Of a stretch of 11,863 nucleotides of DNA, positions 1 through 6,303 are shown piece by piece. The stretch lies in the NCBI GenBank assembly GCA_964436865.1, contig CAYTFK010000224.1, forward strand, positions 1-11,863, read 5' to 3'. The notes below the pieces were generated by a model, which was not told the origin of the DNA, did not search any database, and saw only the letters and a list, made by a program, of their open reading frames with translations. The translations under genes were made by a program, and so were the position numbers. Within the stretch, counting starts at the first letter, position 1, and each line of letters starts with the position of its first letter. The stretch comes from JAXGPP01 sp964436865 (GTDB taxonomy: Bacteria; Planctomycetota; Planctomycetia; Pirellulales; Thermoguttaceae).

Positions 1-365
1 CGGCTTCGCCTTACGGCGCTGCCGTTGATCCTGCCGCGAACACGCCGAGCTACGGTGCCGGCGCAGCCGCCTTCGGCGCGGACGCCACAGCCGATCGCCG
101 TGCGACGGTCTCGCCCGGTTTTGGCGCCGCCCCCGCTTACGGGACGCAGCCCGGTGCGGCAAGCGCCTACCCGACAACAACCACCCCGCCGGCCGCCGCC
201 TACCCCAGCGCGACGCCGAATAGCGCCTATCCGTATCCGGCGTCAAGCTATGGCGCGGGCGCAGCGACAATGCCGGCGCAGCCTGGCGTGGCACAGTTCC
301 AAGGCGGCATTGAGAGGCCGAGCCTCCCGCCGAGCGGCACTTCCGGCACCGCGTTGTACCGCTAG
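1..365 (+). CDS. C-terminal fragment of a Pro/Ala/Tyr/Gly-rich low-complexity protein
   Basis: An open frame enters from the left edge (first complete codon at 3) and ends at TAG 363-365, giving about 120 residues. The composition is strongly biased to Ala, Pro, Gly, Tyr, Ser and Thr, with loosely repeated SPYGA, PSYGAG, SSYGAG and AYP units and a short TTTTPP stretch. It ends in a less repetitive segment, QFQGGIERPSLPPS, followed by ALYR and the stop. Such tails are usually disordered linkers or surface-exposed extensions; no domain, membrane segment or catalytic motif is visible in this part. It lies 112 bp upstream of the CpsD-like gene on the same strand and could belong to the same polysaccharide/secretion operon, but its function cannot be named from the tail. 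This frame is preferred over the overlapping long frame starting near 25 because its repeats make protein sense. Confidence 0.6.
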   Translation, partial: ASPYGAAVDPAANTPSYGAGAAAFGADATADRRATVSPGFGAAPAYGTQPGAASAYPTTTTPPAAAYPSATPNSAYPYPASSYGAGAATMPAQPGVAQFQGGIERPSLPPSGTSGTALYR

Positions 366-391
366 TGGTCCGCGACTCCCGATTCCCATGG

Positions 392-438
392 CAGGCCGGC
401 ACTTCCGCCCCTCTCACGCGGCGCGACTTGCCGGCCTG
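392..438 (+). repeat. 10-bp perfect inverted repeat in the spacer before the CpsD-like gene
   Basis: CAGGCCGGCA at 392-401 is exactly complementary to TGCCGGCCTG at 429-438, with a 27-nt loop. It lies after the stop at 365 and 40 bp before the ATG at 478. No T-run follows, so a classical intrinsic terminator is unlikely. It could be an RNA hairpin in the intercistronic leader or a protein-binding dyad. Confidence 0.4.
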
Positions 439-477
439 TACCCGTGCACCGTTCAGTCAACACAGGTTGAGCGAGCT

Positions 478-1419
478 ATGGCAGGATTAGATCAGGCGTT
501 CATCAAGGCCTATCGGCAGCAAGGCGACATCATTGTGGCCCCCCCCGCCTACGCCCAGCGGGCGTTGCCCGACAACGGCCAGTCGCGCGACGCCAGCAGC
601 GTGCTGGACACCAGCCGGACCATCGCTGCGGCGATCTCCTGTAACGAGGCCGATGAGTCCACGTCCATGCGAGCCACGGCTGAATCGCCGGCGAAACAAA
701 CCGTGATCGCCGATGCGGCGGCTCTCGACGAGCGCCCCGAGGTCCATCCGAACGACGATCGGCACGCAACGGCGGTCGAGGAAATCCGGCCGGCGTTTCA
801 GGTGGACCAGTTCGCCTGGGCCGATGGCTGCACCCGGCTGGGGCTGGCCGCCGGCCTGCAGTTGGACCGCCTCGCCGATTCGCTGGCTGCTGCCATTGAG
901 CAGGATCGCCGGGTGATCGGGCTGGCAAGCAGTCGCCGCGGAGAGGGCTGCACGACGCTAACGCTTTGTGCAGCGCGACGACTGGCCGAACGCGGCCGCC
1001 GGCTGGTGCTGGTCGATGCCGACGCAGCCCGCCCGGCCCTCGCCCGCGCGCTCGGCGTGTCGCCAGAGACGGGCTGGGAAGAGGTGCTCAGCGGCCGACT
1101 GCCACTGGATGAGGCGTTGATCGAGTCAATTCACGACCGGCTGGCGATCCTTCCTTTGCGACGTCCGGCGACGCCCGCGCTGTTTCGGTCCCCCGAAGTG
1201 CAGACCACCATGGAAGTCCTTCGCAGCCAATACGACCTGGTCCTGGTCGACATGGGCGCCGTGGAGGGCGATTCGCTCGCGGCGGCCGGCCCCTGGATCG
1301 ACGGCGTCGTGGTCGTTCGCGACGTCCGCGCGACTTCCGAAGCTGAACTTGCCGTGGTGCACGACTACCTGGCGGCGGCCGAACTGGTCGAACTCGGCGT
1401 GGCCGAGAACTTCGCCTGA
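478..1419 (+). CDS. CpsD/BY-kinase-like P-loop protein with degenerate Walker A
   Basis: The predicted 313-residue protein has a variable, probably disordered N-terminal region (about residues 1-110) and a C-terminal P-loop domain (about 145-300) resembling the cytoplasmic tyrosine-autokinase/CpsD and MinD/ParA fold. The Walker A position reads SSRRGEGCTT, so the nucleotide-binding Lys is Cys158. The Walker A' aspartates are D180 and D182 (LVLVDADAARP), and Walker B is YDLVLVDMGA with D258. There is no C-terminal tyrosine cluster and no membrane segment, so autophosphorylation as in true BY-kinases is doubtful. The ATG at 478 is chosen because upstream codons of the open frame overlap the preceding gene and look non-coding. 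In polysaccharide loci such proteins work with a chain-length/export partner, and here an ExeA-like ATPase follows after 33 bp. The fold call is firm; biochemical activity is uncertain. Confidence 0.8.
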   Translation: MAGLDQAFIKAYRQQGDIIVAPPAYAQRALPDNGQSRDASSVLDTSRTIAAAISCNEADESTSMRATAESPAKQTVIADAAALDERPEVHPNDDRHATAVEEIRPAFQVDQFAWADGCTRLGLAAGLQLDRLADSLAAAIEQDRRVIGLASSRRGEGCTTLTLCAARRLAERGRRLVLVDADAARPALARALGVSPETGWEEVLSGRLPLDEALIESIHDRLAILPLRRPATPALFRSPEVQTTMEVLRSQYDLVLVDMGAVEGDSLAAAGPWIDGVVVVRDVRATSEAELAVVHDYLAAAELVELGVAENFA

Positions 1420-1452
1420 GCGGCCAGGCCCCACCGAGCGACGAGGCCACGG

Positions 1453-2274
1453 ATGTACGAGTCGTACTGGCAACTGAAGCAGAAGCCGTTCGAAAACGGC
1501 GGCGACTGCCGTTTCTACTTCCCCGGCGAGTCGCATCAGGCGGCGATGCTAAAGCTCCGCTACGCGATCGAGAATCGCCGTGGCGGCGCCCTGCTGGCCG
1601 GACCGACCGGTTCCGGCAAGACGTTCCTGGTGGCGATGCTTCGCAGCCTGCTCGGCGCCAAGTTCGCCCCGTTCGTCCATCTCGTATTTCCCCAGATGGA
1701 AACGGACCAGTTGCTCGGCTACCTGGCCGCCGAAATGGGCCTGGAGACGAACGGAGCCACGCCTGCCGTCGAACAGAGTGTGAGGCGGATACAGCGCTAC
1801 CTGGCGGAGAACACCGAGCATGGACGGCATGCAGTGGTGGTCATCGACGAAGCACACCTGCTCGCCGGCGCTCGGACGCTCGAGGCCCTGCGGCTGCTGT
1901 TGAACTTCGAGCTCGCGGGGCGTCCCGGTTTGACGCTGCTGCTGGCCGGGCAACCGGAGATTCTGCCGCGGCTCGACCGCACGCCGCAGCTTGAAGAGCG
2001 GCTCGGCGTGAAGTGCCTGCTGCGACCGTTCTCGGAACACGAAACGACCCAGTATGTCGAGCACCGGCTAAAGGTTGCCGGCGCCGTGGAGCCGATCTTC
2101 TCACCCGACGCGTTGGGAGCCATCTACCGGCTGACGCGCGGCGTCGGCCGCCGGATCAACCGGCTCTGCGATCTGGCGCTGCTGATCGGCTATGCCGAGG
2201 ATCGGCGGACCATCGATTCCGCCCAAGTTGAGGCCGTGAGCCGCGAGTTGACAATGGTCGCTCCCGACGCCTGA
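1453..2274 (+). CDS. ExeA/GspA-like AAA ATPase
   Basis: The 273-residue protein begins MYESYWQLKQKPFEN, the typical opening of the ExeA/GspA/MshM family. These cytoplasmic or membrane-associated ATPases take part in assembling type II secretion and related envelope machines, and close relatives occur in exopolysaccharide loci. Walker A is GPTGSGKT (residues 50-57) and Walker B is VVVIDEAH with D132 and E133. A sensor-1-like stretch LTLLLAGQPE follows, then the LEERLGVK segment and a C-terminal helical lid with GRRINRLCD. There is no TM segment or peptidoglycan-binding extension, so it is the short form. It starts 33 bp after the CpsD-like gene, and an ACGAGG stretch upstream of the ATG may serve as ribosome-binding site. 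The pairing is reminiscent of the tyrosine-autokinase plus ExeA-like ATPase pair of XrtA/PEP-CTERM polysaccharide loci, which is an inference from family knowledge. Confidence 0.88.
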   Translation: MYESYWQLKQKPFENGGDCRFYFPGESHQAAMLKLRYAIENRRGGALLAGPTGSGKTFLVAMLRSLLGAKFAPFVHLVFPQMETDQLLGYLAAEMGLETNGATPAVEQSVRRIQRYLAENTEHGRHAVVVIDEAHLLAGARTLEALRLLLNFELAGRPGLTLLLAGQPEILPRLDRTPQLEERLGVKCLLRPFSEHETTQYVEHRLKVAGAVEPIFSPDALGAIYRLTRGVGRRINRLCDLALLIGYAEDRRTIDSAQVEAVSRELTMVAPDA

Positions 2275-2328
2275 TCGCCGCGCTGCCCGCCGTGGCCGAA
2301 GTCCCGTGCCGCCGCAGCGTCCGGCAGC

Positions 2329-2334
2329 TAAAAT
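2329..2334 (+). promoter_or_regulatory. Candidate -10 element (TAAAAT) of the glycosyltransferase gene
   Basis: TAAAAT stands out as an AT-rich hexamer in the very GC-rich 66-bp spacer between the ExeA-like ATPase and the glycosyltransferase. Transcription would start about 7 bp downstream, at or next to the ATG at 2341, so the message would be leaderless or nearly so. No good -35 box is apparent. No Shine-Dalgarno sequence is present. Confidence 0.4.
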
Positions 2335-2340
2335 GGCGCG

Positions 2341-3924
2341 ATGGCCGACGACCATTCCTTGCCGCTGCCTGAGTCTGCCGGGACGCGTTCTCAACGTGCG
2401 ATCCTTACCGGTTCCTTTCTCGCCGGCCTCGGCGTGGCGGCTCTGCTGCTCGCCACCTCTCCCATGCTGCCGATGACGTGGGACGAGGGCAATGCCATCA
2501 ATCGCGCCGCCGGAATCGGACAGGGCCAGTGGCAGTACACGACCCAAGTGGAGGGCCATCCGGCCTTCTACGGGATCGTCATCTTCCTGGGACGGGCCCT
2601 TTCATCAGGCTGGCTGCCGCCGCTGGAAAGCGCGCGGCTGGGACCGATCCTGCTCTTTGGCGTGGCGGCCGGGGCGATGTTCTGGCGGCTGGCGAGCGAC
2701 TACTCGTTCGCCGCCGCGTTGACTGGCGCCGCGGCGCTGGTGATCCAGCCGCGCCTGTTTGCCCACGCCCATTTCGCGGGACTCGACGGCACACTCTCGG
2801 CCTGCTGGGTGCTCGCCTGGGCCGCCTTTCCCATTGCGGGCGAGCGGCGCCGGGCTGTGGGCTGGGGCGTTCTTCTGGGATTGACGATGGGCGCGAAAGC
2901 GACCGGTTGGCTGGCCCCCCTGCCCTTCCTCGCGTGGGCCGCCGTCCGCCGCGAATGGGTCGCTTGGCGGACTATGGCGATCGGCCTGCCGGTGGCGCTG
3001 GCTACCTTCTATGTGGTGAATCCGCCGCTGTGGAGCGAACCGATCCAGGGGCTGCTCACATTCTTCGACCTGAACCGGCATCGCCAAGGTTTCAACGTCA
3101 CCACGCAGTTCTTGGGGCAGATGTACGACCTCCACCATCCCCTGCCCTGGTACAACACCATCTTCTGGACGCTGGCGACGGTGCCGGTCGGCGTGCTGGT
3201 CTTGTGGGGCTTCGGGACGGAACGTTCACTGCGAACTCGCGGCGACCGGGGCGCGGCGATGTTGCTCATTGCCAACTGGCTTGTGCTCTTGATCGTCCGC
3301 GCGCTGCCATTGGCGCCGCCGCACGACGGCGAACGGCTGATATTGCCGAGCTTTGCGATGCTCGCCGCACTGGCGGGCATCGGCGGGGCTCGCATCATCG
3401 AACTGGCGGGCGCGCCGTTTCGAAAGCACGCCATCGGCGCGGTGGCGGTTCTCTGCGTGGGCTCGGCAACGAGCGTGGCCTGGTACGCGCCGCAATGGCT
3501 GTCTTACTACAACCTGCTCGTCGGCGGCCTGCCGGGTGCGACCTCGCTGGGCATGGAGCCGACCTATTACTGGGACGGACTCGATCGGTCGGTTCTTCGC
3601 TGGCTGGATGCCAACAGCGGACCGCAAGAGAAGATCCATTTCTCGGCCAGCTCTCGCGAGAATCTGGCCCTCCTGCGGCAATGGGGAGTGCTCACCCGCG
3701 ATTTCCAGCGGCAAGCGCCGGGCCGCTACCGCTGGTACGTGCTCCAGCGCCGCCCCAGCGCCATGCTCCCCTTCGACCGCTGGCTGGTCAGGCGCGGCCA
3801 GCCCGCATTCCAGAAGAAGGTCCGCAGCGGGGGTTGGGGCCCCTGGCGACTCGATGTGCCGATTGTCGAGGTCTACCCATTTGAGCAATATGTCCAGGCG
3901 GTTGTCGCCACCCGGAAGAAATGA
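2341..3924 (+). CDS. GT39-like (GT-C fold) polytopic membrane glycosyltransferase
   Basis: This 527-residue, strongly hydrophobic protein has a first TM segment at about 20-42, followed directly by MTWDEGN. The D48-E49 pair in the first periplasmic loop is the hallmark acidic motif of GT-C enzymes of the PMT/ArnT (GT39) type. It continues with VEGHPAFYG (a counterpart of the HPPL-like loop), several TM helices to about residue 380, the loop motif HPLPWYNT, and a C-terminal soluble part containing SYYNLLVGG and EPTYYWD. The family transfers sugars from polyprenyl-phosphate carriers to lipid, protein or glycan on the outer side of the cytoplasmic membrane; the acceptor here is unknown. It follows the ATPase by 66 bp and may share its operon or use the -10 at 2329. 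The ATG at 2341 is the first in frame and leaves a complete first TM helix. Confidence 0.75.
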   Translation: MADDHSLPLPESAGTRSQRAILTGSFLAGLGVAALLLATSPMLPMTWDEGNAINRAAGIGQGQWQYTTQVEGHPAFYGIVIFLGRALSSGWLPPLESARLGPILLFGVAAGAMFWRLASDYSFAAALTGAAALVIQPRLFAHAHFAGLDGTLSACWVLAWAAFPIAGERRRAVGWGVLLGLTMGAKATGWLAPLPFLAWAAVRREWVAWRTMAIGLPVALATFYVVNPPLWSEPIQGLLTFFDLNRHRQGFNVTTQFLGQMYDLHHPLPWYNTIFWTLATVPVGVLVLWGFGTERSLRTRGDRGAAMLLIANWLVLLIVRALPLAPPHDGERLILPSFAMLAALAGIGGARIIELAGAPFRKHAIGAVAVLCVGSATSVAWYAPQWLSYYNLLVGGLPGATSLGMEPTYYWDGLDRSVLRWLDANSGPQEKIHFSASSRENLALLRQWGVLTRDFQRQAPGRYRWYVLQRRPSAMLPFDRWLVRRGQPAFQKKVRSGGWGPWRLDVPIVEVYPFEQYVQAVVATRKK

Positions 3925-3927
3925 TCG

Positions 3928-3950
3928 GCCAGCCGCGATTCACCGCTGGC
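3928..3950. terminator. Weak hairpin between convergent genes
   Basis: GCCAGC (3928-3933) pairs with GCTGGC (3945-3950) over an 11-nt loop. It occupies most of the 35-bp gap between the stop of the glycosyltransferase (3924) and the stop of the opposing glutaredoxin-like gene (3960). There is no T-run on either side. A bidirectional terminator is suggested by position only. Confidence 0.3.
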
Positions 3951-3959
3951 GGGACGCGT

Positions 3960-4205
3960 TCATTCGGTTCGTGCGGCCAGGAGCCGCCGCAGGAGCACGG
4001 CGTCGACGCGGCCGCGAAAACGCTCCCGGCCGTCGATGATGACGACCGGCACGCACTGGGTGTAACGTTCGCGAAGATCAGGAGTTGCGTCGATGTCCAC
4101 GAGTTCCACGTCGACTCCGTGCCGGACGAGGATGGCATGCGCCTCATCGCACAAGTGGCACCCCTGACGGGTGTACAGGACGGCCGTGGGCTTTTCCATG
4201 GTCAT
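3960..4205 (-). CDS. Glutaredoxin-family thiol-disulfide protein
   Basis: This 81-residue protein has a single thioredoxin-fold domain. It opens with beta strand AVLYTR followed by the redox motif C16-H-L-C19 (GCHLCDEA), which fits the glutaredoxin-like/DUF836 group better than classical CPYC glutaredoxin. VELVDIDATPDL is the second strand and loop, and VPVVIIDG carries the cis-proline P53, preceded by a third cysteine, C51. RFRGRVD is the usual C-terminal motif. It probably acts as a small cytosolic disulfide reductant or electron carrier; the partner is unknown. Two in-frame ATGs lie at the 5' end (reading leftward from 4205 and 4199), and neither has a clear Shine-Dalgarno sequence. It converges on the glycosyltransferase and diverges from the kinase. 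Confidence 0.85.
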   Translation of the reverse strand: MTMEKPTAVLYTRQGCHLCDEAHAILVRHGVDVELVDIDATPDLRERYTQCVPVVIIDGRERFRGRVDAVLLRRLLAARTE

Positions 4206-4515
4206 TCTGTGCCTGATGGTTTACGGGACGGGAGTATCCTGGTATGTTCCTGCATGGGATGATAGGCTAGTAAGTGGAATTGTCCAACTGCGATTGAGTC
4301 TCAGGTGGATTGAGCGGCGCGGGCCAGTGTAACGAGCCCGGGTTCCCGTTCGCAAGTTCGGGAACGGCTGCACAATCGACTGCGGAACTGACAGAGCTTC
4401 TCGTTCGAGTCGTGCCGGGTATTCCCCCGGATGGACGCTGATCCGATCTCATCCATCCGGGCGTTGCCGATTGCTGCTTACCCGGCGCGGGCGTTGTTTC
4501 GGGGCCGACGTTCGC
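4206..4515. promoter_or_regulatory. Divergent 310-bp spacer with two hairpins in the kinase leader
   Basis: This spacer must carry promoters for both the glutaredoxin-like gene (-) and the kinase (+), but no convincing -35/-10 pair is visible. Two dyads are clear. GTTCCCG 4342-4348 pairs with CGGGAAC 4359-4365 (10-nt loop), and CCCGGATGGA 4426-4435 pairs perfectly with TCCATCCGGG 4452-4461 (16-nt loop). The second ends 54 bp before the kinase ATG, so it would sit in the 5' leader if transcription starts upstream. Neither is followed by a T-run. I see no gene here. Confidence 0.45.
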
Positions 4516-6231
4516 ATGGCGAAGCCGACGGTCGATACGTTCTTGGACTTGCTGCGGCGAAGCCGGCTGGTGGAGCCGGACCGTCTCGACCATGAATTGG
4601 CTCAGCTCCAGGACACCTGCGGCGAGGAAACGCTCGGCGACGTCGACGCGCTGGCGAAGTACTTCGTCGGCTCGGGCCTCGTCACGCGGTGGCAGGGAGA
4701 CCGGCTTCTGGAAGGCCGGTACAAGGGTTTCTATCTCAAGAACTACAAGCTGCTCGACCACCTCGGTACCGGAGGGATGAGCCGCGTCTACCTCGCCGAA
4801 CATGTCCTCATGCAGCGGCGGGTGGCCATCAAGGTGCTCCCGAAGGACCGGGTGGACGACTCCTCGTACCTCAAACGGTTCCACCGCGAGGCGCAGGCCG
4901 CAGCGGCCCTCGACCACCGCAACATTGTCCGCGCCTACGACGTCGACAACGAGGGGACGACCCACTACCTGGTGATGGAATACGTCGAGGGGCGCGACCT
5001 GCAGCGGATCGTGCACGACGATGGCCCCCTGCCCTACGCCAAGGCGGCCGAATATCTCCGGCAAGCGGCCGAGGGACTGGCTCACGCCCACTCCGCCGGA
5101 CTGATCCATCGCGACATCAAGCCGGCCAATTTGCTCATCGATTCCCACGGTGTGGTGAAATTGCTCGATCTGGGCCTGGCCCGGTTCACCGCCGACGAGA
5201 AGGCCTCGCTTACGCTGGCCTACGACGAGAACGTGCTCGGCACCGCCGACTATCTGGCTCCCGAGCAGGCGCTGGACAGCCACCGCGTCGACGGCCGTGC
5301 CGATATCTACAGCCTCGGCTGCACGATGTATTACGCGCTGGTAGGCCGCCCGCCGTTCGGCGAAGGGACCCTCCCCCAACGGCTCCTGGCCCACCAGAAA
5401 CAGCCACCCCCCAGCATTCTGAAGGTCCGTCCCGACGCACCCGAGGACCTGGTGGCCATCTGTCTGAAGATGATGGCCAAGAAGGCGGCCGATCGGTTCC
5501 AGTCGGCAAGCGATATCGCCGAGGCGCTCGCCCACTGGCAGGCGGCGCCCGAGGCGGTGGCAACCCCAACCGCAACAGGCGCCGGCGAAGCGGCGGTGCC
5601 GGTGGCCGTCGGCGCCGCCGTCGTGGTCGAGCAGGCGGCGCATGCGACGGTCGGCGGTGCGGAACGCACGGGTGGCGTGGACGCTGGCGACGGCTCCGAC
5701 TCGTCGCGGCGCACCGCGGCGGGCGGCAGCGGCCCCATTGCGCCAAAGCCCATCCGCAGACCGCAAGCGGGCAAAGGGTTGAGTCCGCCGCGCTCCCGCG
5801 ATGCCGCGGTGCGGCACCCATCGCCCGAGCAGCGGGCAATNNNNNNNNNNNNNNNNNNNNNNNNNNNNNNNNNNNNNNNNNNNNNNNNNNNNNNNNNNNN
5901 NNNNNNNNNNNNNNNNNNNNNNNNNNNNNNNNNNNNNNNNGACCCGAACAAGGGTGGTGAGCGTACCCACCCGATTTCGAGCGCCGCTTCGGACACCGAA
6001 CCGGAAGAACTGCCCATTGCCGCCCCGCTGAGCGACACCTCGGGGCTGGGATTCCTGGCCGAGGACACGCTTCCCACCGGCCCTTCGCGATCGAAGTACC
6101 GGGTGACCGCCGGCGACTCGGACTCCTATCGCTCCCATCGCCGGGATGAAGTGCCGCTCTGGATCTGGGCCGTCATCGGCGGCGGCGGCCTGCTCGTCGT
6201 TCTCCTGCTCGCGCTGCTCATCGCCACCTAG
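4516..6231 (+). CDS. Planctomycete-type Ser/Thr protein kinase with C-terminal membrane anchor
   Basis: The 571-codon frame (including the N gap) encodes a Hanks-type kinase. Residues 1-75 form a preamble (LVTRWQGDRLLEGRYKGFYL) of a type I associate with planctomycete kinases. The kinase domain runs from about 77 to 345, with the Gly loop LGTGGMSRVY (83-92), K106 (VAIKVL), E125 of helix C, catalytic HRDIKPAN (198-205, D200), DLG at 218-220 in place of DFG, and GTADYLAPEQ (242-251). All catalytic residues are present, so activity is expected. A long Ala/Gly/Pro-rich linker contains the 100-N gap, and the last 25 or so residues form one TM helix (PLWIWAVIGGGGLLVVLLL) with almost nothing after it, so there is no extracellular sensor domain. 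ATG 4516 is chosen over an upstream TTG at 4471 because the preamble begins there. Linker length and frame across the gap are unproven. Confidence 0.9.
   Translation: MAKPTVDTFLDLLRRSRLVEPDRLDHELAQLQDTCGEETLGDVDALAKYFVGSGLVTRWQGDRLLEGRYKGFYLKNYKLLDHLGTGGMSRVYLAEHVLMQRRVAIKVLPKDRVDDSSYLKRFHREAQAAAALDHRNIVRAYDVDNEGTTHYLVMEYVEGRDLQRIVHDDGPLPYAKAAEYLRQAAEGLAHAHSAGLIHRDIKPANLLIDSHGVVKLLDLGLARFTADEKASLTLAYDENVLGTADYLAPEQALDSHRVDGRADIYSLGCTMYYALVGRPPFGEGTLPQRLLAHQKQPPPSILKVRPDAPEDLVAICLKMMAKKAADRFQSASDIAEALAHWQAAPEAVATPTATGAGEAAVPVAVGAAVVVEQAAHATVGGAERTGGVDAGDGSDSSRRTAAGGSGPIAPKPIRRPQAGKGLSPPRSRDAAVRHPSPEQRAXXXXXXXXXXXXXXXXXXXXXXXXXXXXXXXXXXDPNKGGERTHPISSAASDTEPEELPIAAPLSDTSGLGFLAEDTLPTGPSRSKYRVTAGDSDSYRSHRRDEVPLWIWAVIGGGGLLVVLLLALLIAT
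5841..5940. other. Assembly gap (100 N) inside the kinase linker
   Basis: Exactly 100 Ns, the conventional length for a gap of unknown size. The kinase frame is open on both sides and the downstream part ends in a TM helix, consistent with one gene. Because 100 is not a multiple of three, agreement of the frame across the gap is not evidence in itself. The flanks are GC-rich and low-complexity, which may explain the break. Confidence 0.98.
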
Positions 6232-6240
6232 CCGACCGCC

Positions 6241-6297
6241 CGTGGCAGAGCCGTCTTGGAACGGATGCGTAATGACGGGCGAGACGTCCGTGCCACG
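6241..6297. terminator. Interrupted hairpin between the convergent kinase and larE genes
   Basis: CGTGGCA 6241-6247 pairs with TGCCACG 6291-6297. Inside it, after a symmetric 4/4 internal loop, CGTCT 6252-6256 pairs with AGACG 6282-6286. This nearly fills the 72-bp space between the kinase stop (6231) and the larE stop (6304), so it would lie at the 3' end of both transcripts. There is no T-run. A bidirectional terminator or mRNA 3'-end stabiliser is the likely role; a dispersed repeat unit is possible. Confidence 0.45.
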
Positions 6298-6303
6298 AGG
6301 GTG

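Noticed and set aside
25..477. N-terminal extension of the CpsD-like frame back to 25
   Set aside because: The extension is an Arg/Pro/Ala-rich shadow overlapping the better frame of the preceding gene (to 365). The coherent protein begins MAGLDQAF at 478.
2478..3884. 468-codon + frame inside the glycosyltransferase gene
   Set aside because: It is Arg/Gly-rich, without hydrophobic pattern or motifs. The overlapping frame has the D-E motif and TM helices.
4267..6138. 623-codon frame on the minus strand opposite the kinase
   Set aside because: It is antisense to a kinase with all catalytic motifs, and its translation has no family features. It is a typical GC-rich shadow frame that also spans the N gap.
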